Shown one piece after another: positions 49,318 through 54,334 of a stretch of 54,334 nucleotides of DNA. The notes below the pieces were generated by a model. The model was given only the letters and a program-made list of their open reading frames with translations, did no database searches and was not told the DNA's origin. The DNA is from CAKSQF01 sp051868045. GTDB taxonomy: Bacteria; Bacillota; Clostridia; Oscillospirales; CAG-272. How positions within the stretch are numbered: position 1 is the first letter of the stretch; every line of letters begins with the position of its first letter. Location of the stretch: the NCBI GenBank assembly GCA_051868045.1, contig JBJDZN010000078.1, positions 1 through 54,334 on the forward strand, in the 5' to 3' direction. Made by a program: the position numbers and the translations under genes.

Positions 49318-49797
49318 ATGTTTGTTTATTCGGTAAAGGCATCCAGCGTGCGATTTTTCACGGCGATGGTGCTGTCGGTGGCGGTTCTGCTGGCACTGAT
49401 CCTGCTGATTCCGACCTATGAGCCGGTGTCTGCTGAGGCATCGGGGACGATCAGCTACGACAAGATCAAGAGCGATGAGGATCGGATCAGCTTTCTCAAT
49501 GGGCTGGGCTGGGAGGTGGAATCCGAGCCTGTAGAGACCAAAGAGGTTACGATTCCGTCAGAATTTGATGCGGTTTTTCTGGAGTACAACAATCTTCAGA
49601 AGATGCAGGGGCTGGATCTGTCCCGGTATAAGCGCAAAACGGTGGTTCGCTATACCTATGAAATCACCAATTACAAGGACTACGACGGAACGGTTTATGC
49701 CAATCTGTTGATCTATCGGAATAAGATCGTCGGCGGCGACATCTGCTCTGCCGATTCCGGCGGATTTGTGGCAACCTTCGACAATCGGAAGGTCTGA
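49318..49797 (+). CDS. DUF4830 membrane-anchored protein
   Basis: 159 residues with one N-terminal membrane helix (FFTAMVLSVAVLLALILLIP), the rest extracytoplasmic. The segment ISFLNGLGWEVESEPVETKEV, then IPSEFDAVFLEYNNLQKMQG and ANLLIYRNKIVGGDICS, are those I associate with DUF4830, a family in sporulating Clostridia without known function. GGGGGGA precedes the ATG. It may form a unit with the RlmL-like gene 44 bases downstream. Confidence 0.82.
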   Translation: MFVYSVKASSVRFFTAMVLSVAVLLALILLIPTYEPVSAEASGTISYDKIKSDEDRISFLNGLGWEVESEPVETKEVTIPSEFDAVFLEYNNLQKMQGLDLSRYKRKTVVRYTYEITNYKDYDGTVYANLLIYRNKIVGGDICSADSGGFVATFDNRKV

Positions 49798-49841
49798 CCC
49801 AAAGAAAGAATGACTTTTTTGAAAGGCACGGATAAGAGAAA

Positions 49842-51071
49842 ATGACGGAATATACCTATGTCGCCACCTGTCTGTTCGGACTGGAACGGATGCTGGGCGA
49901 GGAAATTGATGCACTGGGATATAAGCGGCTGGAAACCATCGACGGACGGGTGATCTTTACCGGCGATGAGGGTGCGGTTGCCAGATGCAATCTCTGGCTC
50001 CGCACCGCCGAGCGGCTTTTTCTTTTGGTGGGAACCACCCCTGCCTACACCTTTGATGATCTTTTTGAGGGAGTCCGTGGGATGCCTTGGGAGGACTATG
50101 TGGGCAGAGACGATGCCTTCCCGGTCAGTGGGCACTCGGTAGGGAGCGTTCTGACCTCCATTCCCGCTCTCCAGTCGGTGGTTCAGAAGGCGATTGCCGA
50201 GCGGATGAAGGCGGCATATGAGATCGACTGGTGTCCCGCCAACGGGGTGAAAATGTCGATCGAATTCTTTATCTTAAAGGATCGGGCATCCCTGATGCTG
50301 GACCTTAGCGGAACGGCTCTGCATAAACGGGGGTACCGTCCTGCCGCCAATGCCGCACCCCTTCGGGAGACGCTGGCGGCGGCACTGGTCAAGCTCGCCC
50401 GTCCCCGTGAGGATGTGCTGTTCTGGGATCCCATGTGCGGAAGCGGAACCATCCCCATTGAGGCGGCACTGATCATGGCGAACATCGCACCCGGACTCCA
50501 TCGGCACTTTTCCGCCGAGGAATATGATTTTCTGCCCATGTCCATTTGGGAAGACGCCCGTGAGGAGGCAAAATCGGCGATCCGGGAGACGACCTTTGAG
50601 GCATATGCCTCCGATATTGATCCTGCCTGCGTGGAGCTTGCCAAGGAGAACTGCCGCCGTGCCGGTGTCACCAAGTGGGTAAAGGCGTTCGAACGGGATG
50701 CTTTGGAGATCAAAACCGGCGGCAGACGGGGAACCATCGTCTGCAATCCCCCCTACGGCGAGCGGCTGTTCACCATGGAGCAGACCGAAAAGCTGTATAG
50801 GGATATGGGCAGACACTTTGCCACACTGGACAACTGGCAGATCTACATTTTGACCTCCCATGAGCAGTTCGAGCGTCTCTACGGCAGACGGGCGGATAAG
50901 GTCCGGAAGCTGTACAACGGCATGATCAAGTGCGGATATTATCAATTTTTCAAGAAATCCGACGGAAAAATCCCGTCGGACAAGCCCAAATTCAATCATT
51001 TTCCGGATAAATCCGGGAGAAAGGAATCCTATGGCAAAGGAACTCAAGACAAACGCAATGCGGATTCTTGA
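49842..51071 (+). CDS. THUMP-domain class I rRNA methyltransferase (RlmL/YpsC-like)
   Basis: AdoMet-dependent N2-guanosine methyltransferase of the RlmL/YpsC group acting on 23S rRNA. 409 residues: an N-terminal ferredoxin-like/THUMP region (LFGLERMLGEEI, residues ~1-165), then a Rossmann domain with FWDPMCGSGTIPIEAAL (AdoMet motif), ASDIDP and the catalytic CNPPYGER. The C-terminal ~30 residues are basic and hydrophilic. The 3' end overlaps the ybaK gene by 41 bases in another frame, so translation is coupled. Confidence 0.92.
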   Translation: MTEYTYVATCLFGLERMLGEEIDALGYKRLETIDGRVIFTGDEGAVARCNLWLRTAERLFLLVGTTPAYTFDDLFEGVRGMPWEDYVGRDDAFPVSGHSVGSVLTSIPALQSVVQKAIAERMKAAYEIDWCPANGVKMSIEFFILKDRASLMLDLSGTALHKRGYRPAANAAPLRETLAAALVKLARPREDVLFWDPMCGSGTIPIEAALIMANIAPGLHRHFSAEEYDFLPMSIWEDAREEAKSAIRETTFEAYASDIDPACVELAKENCRRAGVTKWVKAFERDALEIKTGGRRGTIVCNPPYGERLFTMEQTEKLYRDMGRHFATLDNWQIYILTSHEQFERLYGRRADKVRKLYNGMIKCGYYQFFKKSDGKIPSDKPKFNHFPDKSGRKESYGKGTQDKRNADS

Positions 51072-51507
51072 CAGCAGGAAAATCCCCTATACGGTCAATC
51101 TTTATACCTGCGACGAATTTATCGACGGCGTTCATATCGCCGATCAGCTTGGACAACCCTATGAATCCTCCTTCAAGACTCTGGTGGCAGTGGGAAAGAG
51201 CGGGGAGCATTATGTCTTCGTCCTGCCCATTGCAGAGGAGCTGGATTTCAAAAAATGCGCCCAAGCGGTTGGAGAAAAGGCGGTAGAGCTGATCGCAGTG
51301 AAAGACATCCTGAAGCTGACCGGTTATGTCCGGGGCGGATGTACCCCTATCGGTATGAAAAAGCTCTTCCCGACGGTGATTCATGAAAGTGCCAAATCCT
51401 TTGATACCATTATTATCAGTGGAGGAAGGATCGGAGCCCAGATCATGCTGAGTCCCATGGATCTGGCAACCGTCACCAATGCCCGATTTGGCGATCTGAT
51501 CCGATAA
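51031..51507 (+). CDS. ybaK: Cys-tRNA(Pro) deacylase YbaK/EbsC
   Basis: Trans-editing enzyme hydrolysing mischarged Cys-tRNA(Pro), 158 residues. Family features are TVNLYTCDEF early, a long central stretch with the key lysine (SSFKTLVAVG), GYVRGGCTPIGMKKLFP (Gly-rich catalytic loop) and ISGGRIGAQIMLSPMDL. GAGAAAGGA precedes the ATG inside the upstream methyltransferase gene. Ends at a strong terminator converging with the uracil-DNA glycosylase gene. Confidence 0.92.
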   Translation: MAKELKTNAMRILDSRKIPYTVNLYTCDEFIDGVHIADQLGQPYESSFKTLVAVGKSGEHYVFVLPIAEELDFKKCAQAVGEKAVELIAVKDILKLTGYVRGGCTPIGMKKLFPTVIHESAKSFDTIIISGGRIGAQIMLSPMDLATVTNARFGDLIR

Positions 51508-51552
51508 AAAATCGTTGTTGCAGCAAAAATTGCTGTAACAACGATTTTTTTG
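51505..51552. terminator. Terminator between ybaK and uracil-DNA glycosylase genes
   Basis: AAAAATCGTTGTTGCAGCAA pairs with TTGCTGTAACAACGATTTTT (one mismatch) with a short A-rich loop and T/A tracts on both sides, serving both convergent genes. Confidence 0.88.
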
Positions 51553-51566
51553 CAACGGAAAAGGAA

Positions 51567-52133
51567 TTATTTTCCCATTTCCTTGTATTTGCGGTATTTT
51601 TCGGCAACCACCTTCATGTCCTCCATCATCTGCTCCTTGTAGGTGGGATTACCCCGAAGCAGCAGAGAGGGATGGTAGACGGCAGTCATCTCAAAAGAAC
51701 CCTTCTGAACCCACTGTCCGTGCTCTTTGGTGATCTTGTAGTCGGGGCGAATCAGCCGCATGGCGGAAATCCGACCCAGACAGACGATCATTTTCGGCTT
51801 GACCAGCCGGACCTGCTCCCGCAGATAGCTGATGCAGACGTCCTGCTCCTCATCCTTGGGGTCCCGGTTCTTTGGCGGACGGCATTTGAGCATATTGCAT
51901 ATGTAGACATCCTCTCTTGGAATATCCACTGCGGCGAAATATCGGTCCAGAAGCTGTCCCGCTCTTCCCACGAAGGGAATGCCGCTGAGGTCCTCGTTTT
52001 CTCCCGGTGCCTCGCCCACAAACATCAGAACGCTGTCCCGATTGCCCGTGCCGAAAACCAGATGGGTCCGGGTGGCACCCAACGGGCATTTCTGACAGCT
52101 TTGACAGGTCTTTTCCAGTTCATCCCATGTCAT
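51567..52133 (-). CDS. Family 4 uracil-DNA glycosylase
   Basis: Removes uracil from DNA. 188 residues, iron-sulfur type: four cysteines (CQKC near residues 13-16, C in NMLKCRPP and C in DVCISYL) bind the cluster. Motif A is GEAPGENEDLSGIPFVGRAG and motif B is VYHPSLLLRG (His of the family). Cytosolic repair enzyme common in Clostridia. Confidence 0.94.
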   Translation of the reverse strand: MTWDELEKTCQSCQKCPLGATRTHLVFGTGNRDSVLMFVGEAPGENEDLSGIPFVGRAGQLLDRYFAAVDIPREDVYICNMLKCRPPKNRDPKDEEQDVCISYLREQVRLVKPKMIVCLGRISAMRLIRPDYKITKEHGQWVQKGSFEMTAVYHPSLLLRGNPTYKEQMMEDMKVVAEKYRKYKEMGK

Positions 52134-52282
52134 AACTTTTTTCCTTCCTTACTTAACCTTACTTTACTTCTTGCTTTTATCATCATTTTTGAAATTTATA
52201 AATCGGAACGATAATAATCGGACAAAACCGGAGTCGGGGCAAAAAAGGCAGGGACGGGTGCGATTCGGGCAATGACGGATTT

Positions 52283-52867
52283 TTATCCTTCCGAGCTTGC
52301 CAGAGCGGACAGCAGACCCACAGCATGACCCTTGCAGAGGGTGATTCCGTGCTCGGATATGTAGCTGGAAAACCCAGGGTCCAGTGCCGTGCCGAATTCG
52401 GACAGCAGATCGGACTTTTTGAGCCGCCCATACATTCCGTCAGTAAGCTGCAGATAGTAGCCGCTTTGATCAAAATATGCCGAACTGGATCCCGTAAAAT
52501 GCAGAGAATCCAGAAGGCGGCAGGCAGATAGCAGGTCTTCGATCCGATGGAAGCCGTAGATGCTCTGCCCTACGTTACGGGACAGGATGGGCAGACCGAT
52601 GTTCTCCTCTTCTTTCTCCCGATCGGAGACTCTTGTTACATACATTTCACAGCCGCCGGAGCCACTGCCGTATACCTGAACCGAAACGGTATCCACGGCG
52701 GCATCAAAACCGGTTTCATGCTTGGCATCGTCCAGAATGGTCCAGAAGGCACGGCGGGTTTCGGTATTGTCGTAGCTGAATTTGTCGAAATCCAAGGCAT
52801 ATTTTTCCATGTCTTCTTTGGTCAGCGTGATTTTCAGTTTATCATTGTCGATTTTCAAAAGCTCCAT
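52283..52867 (-). CDS. mecA: Adaptor protein MecA
   Basis: Adaptor that delivers substrates to the ClpC-ClpP protease; negative regulator of competence in Bacillus. 194 residues. The N-terminal substrate-binding domain is present (LKITLTKEDMEKYALDFDKF, TRRAFWTILDDAKHETGF), followed by an acidic/Ser/Gly linker (YGSGSGGCEMYVTRV) and the ClpC-binding C-terminal domain (SIYGFHRIEDLLSACRLL). Its presence implies a ClpC/ClpP system elsewhere. The promoter region at 52970-53000 has TATAAT/TATACT-like boxes but no clear -35. Confidence 0.9.
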   Translation of the reverse strand: MELLKIDNDKLKITLTKEDMEKYALDFDKFSYDNTETRRAFWTILDDAKHETGFDAAVDTVSVQVYGSGSGGCEMYVTRVSDREKEEENIGLPILSRNVGQSIYGFHRIEDLLSACRLLDSLHFTGSSSAYFDQSGYYLQLTDGMYGRLKKSDLLSEFGTALDPGFSSYISEHGITLCKGHAVGLLSALASSEG

Positions 52868-53055
52868 AATGCTCCTCCATGCGAAATGTCGTCGGAAATT
52901 GAAGCCATCCTCGCCATCCTAACGATGTGGAAATCCTTTTTTCAGGGAGAGAATCGCCTCAAGATAGTATACTCTATTATAGTCCATCCGTGACAAAAAG
53001 GGAAGAGCAAAATTTCTTGAAAATCTGGGAAAACCTGCCAAAACAGGGAATACAA

Positions 53056-54334
53056 TCAGCCTAAATCGTAGCGATCCTTCATTTCATAGCGAATTCGGCT
53101 GTACAGATACAGGGAGAGAGACAGATAAACCAGTCGGAGGATAAAATCCGCAATCCAGTAGGCGGGTAAATAGGGAAGCAGTGCCGCATGAACGACACCG
53201 GACAGTGAACTTACCGCTCCGACAATTATGACCGCATCCAGAATTCTTCTGGTGGGAAGGGTGTTCTTTTCGGGATTGCCGCCGATAATGTGACCGTCGG
53301 GTGCAAGGGTTCCTCCGGTGTGATCCCGGATGATAGGCAAAATCAGCTTGCGGAGGAAGAGCAGCAGAAGAATAAAGAGGACCGCCTCGACTGCCGCTGC
53401 CGCAACCATGCCGAGATAGCCGTAGATAATGCCGAAGTCTCTTCTCATTCGCAGTTCCAGTACCTCCGATACCGTGAACGCTGCACCCTCATCGGTGTCA
53501 GAGAGAATGGTACCGTAGAAGGACTGAATAAACAGGAAGGTATAAATCCAAACCGCCACCGATGCCACCAGATTGACGAGACATATTTTTCCGCACTTTC
53601 CTGCCTCTTTGGGATAGGCAGAGCGCAGCATCAGAATGGCGATCAGCATCATGGTGAGAAAGACGGCGTGGGGGAGATAGTTGAAACCGTCGAATTTGAA
53701 CTCGAGAGAGAAGACCGCAGCGACGGACAGAATCGACAGCGACAGGAAGATCCGACTGCGATCCAGCAGGGACTTGTTGCTCAGAACCTCCTGATTGTAT
53801 CTGGTGTTGAGATTTTCATTAAAATCGGCATCCTTTGAGAGTATGCGGACATATCGGAAGATCCGGATATACCAGACGATGCCGATCAGCAAAGAGATGA
53901 CGACTGCTACGGCAGTAAAAAGCATCCGGTAGCCGGCAAAGGAGACAATGCCCGTGGCAGTCACAATGCCGTATTCGTCACTGCTCAGGGTGGTAAGTTC
54001 GGGCAGAACCGTCAGAACGGCTTTGGCGATGACGAACAGATAGGTGAGAAGTTTGACCTCGGTCAGTCCCACATAAAGGGGGGAGGACAGCACATCCTGA
54101 CTGTCGTCGCCGGCAGAAAGATCGGTCAGTCCCACGAAAAAGTCACGGAAAGCATGAAGCCCCAGCAAAACTTCGCCGAATCCGAAGCCGAAGGTAAACA
54201 GCAGTCCCCAGACTTCAGTGGGATCTGACGCAAAGGAAACGTAGAGAAAGGCGGCGGGCAGCTTGCACAGGGACAGGATGAACAGCCTTCGGAATCCCAC
54301 ATAGGCATCCCGCAGGGTCTGATTGAGTCCGGAT
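53056..54334 (-). CDS. Multi-pass membrane protein of unknown function (5' end beyond window)
   Basis: The frame remains open to the window edge (visible residues begin SGLNQTLRDAYVGFRR), so the gene is truncated at its 5' end. A GTG at 54300 is not needed as a start. About 425 residues are visible with roughly ten hydrophobic segments in two groups separated by polar loops. The protein is not recognised: no transporter motif or catalytic residues are clear. It is preceded (downstream on the plus strand) by a 188-base gap before mecA. It could be a transporter or a wall-polymer flippase. Confidence 0.6.
   Translation of the reverse strand, partial: SGLNQTLRDAYVGFRRLFILSLCKLPAAFLYVSFASDPTEVWGLLFTFGFGFGEVLLGLHAFRDFFVGLTDLSAGDDSQDVLSSPLYVGLTEVKLLTYLFVIAKAVLTVLPELTTLSSDEYGIVTATGIVSFAGYRMLFTAVAVVISLLIGIVWYIRIFRYVRILSKDADFNENLNTRYNQEVLSNKSLLDRSRIFLSLSILSVAAVFSLEFKFDGFNYLPHAVFLTMMLIAILMLRSAYPKEAGKCGKICLVNLVASVAVWIYTFLFIQSFYGTILSDTDEGAAFTVSEVLELRMRRDFGIIYGYLGMVAAAAVEAVLFILLLLFLRKLILPIIRDHTGGTLAPDGHIIGGNPEKNTLPTRRILDAVIIVGAVSSLSGVVHAALLPYLPAYWIADFILRLVYLSLSLYLYSRIRYEMKDRYDLG

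Noticed and set aside
1..54334. CRISPR arrays, insertion sequences, phage genes, rRNA
   Set aside because: I saw no regularly spaced direct repeats, transposase or integrase motifs, phage structural genes or rRNA segments.

Overview
The window looks like a piece of an anaerobic, endospore-forming member of the Clostridia (Oscillospirales-like, gut or rumen type). Supporting features are a complete spoIIAA-spoIIAB-sigF operon, mecA, a Firmicute HPr kinase, Mini-ribonuclease 3, a valS T-box leader, a Gram-positive LexA box in front of a PcrA-type helicase, ROK glucokinase, L-lactate dehydrogenase and a GH25/leucine-rich-repeat secreted protein. Base composition is about 53% GC in the lines I counted, apart from one lower-GC patch near 30.6-33.1 kb. 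Most promoters I can read are TTGACA-N17-TAAAAT or TATAAT, often with a TGn extended -10.  Layout. 0-1.2 kb: end of the pyrB-pyrI pair (pyrimidine synthesis). 1.2-6.7 kb: two unknown genes, an aldo/keto reductase, a TVP38/HAD-phosphatase fusion, hprK. 6.8-10.8 kb: a CAU-anticodon tRNA, secG, mrnC, a ROK kinase, a secreted CAP-domain protein. 10.8-17.2 kb: a five-gene minus-strand cluster (three TIM-barrel sugar isomerase/epimerase proteins and two Gfo/Idh/MocA oxidoreductases) diverging from an AraC regulator, probably a sugar or glycoside catabolic operon. 17.3-25.9 kb: a four-gene operon for extracytoplasmic c-type cytochromes. 26-30.5 kb: pcrA-like helicase and a GH25 lysozyme chimera. 30.6-33.1 kb: low-GC cardiolipin synthase plus a triple-repeat small protein. 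33.2-44.5 kb: minus-strand housekeeping genes (rpmB, plsY, der, a DUF512 radical-SAM protein, rpmF, a DUF177 protein, the spoIIA operon, a methyltransferase, valS with its T-box). 44.6-54.3 kb: LTA-synthase-like sulfatase, ldh, a Nudix hydrolase, small DUF proteins, an RlmL-like methyltransferase, ybaK, a family 4 uracil-DNA glycosylase, mecA and a truncated membrane protein.  The standout is the 17.3-25.9 kb operon. It encodes a ResB-like and a CcsA-like protein (System II cytochrome c maturation). Next comes a lipoprotein fusing a YVTN-type beta-propeller to a di-heme peroxidase-like cytochrome. Last is a 1,356-residue secreted protein with a TolB-like propeller, two CxxCH sites, two inserted jelly-roll domains and a C-terminal F5/8-type domain. 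The last two correspond in architecture to the fused beta-gamma and the alpha subunits of anammox hydrazine synthase, with two plus two hemes. That is a surprising set in a spore-forming fermentative Clostridium. I read it as a hydrazine-synthase-superfamily (HZS-like) surface haem complex of unknown substrate with its own haem-ligation machinery. An 18-bp perfect palindrome sits inside the operon's promoter as a candidate operator. Hydrazine formation itself is not supported by the sequence.
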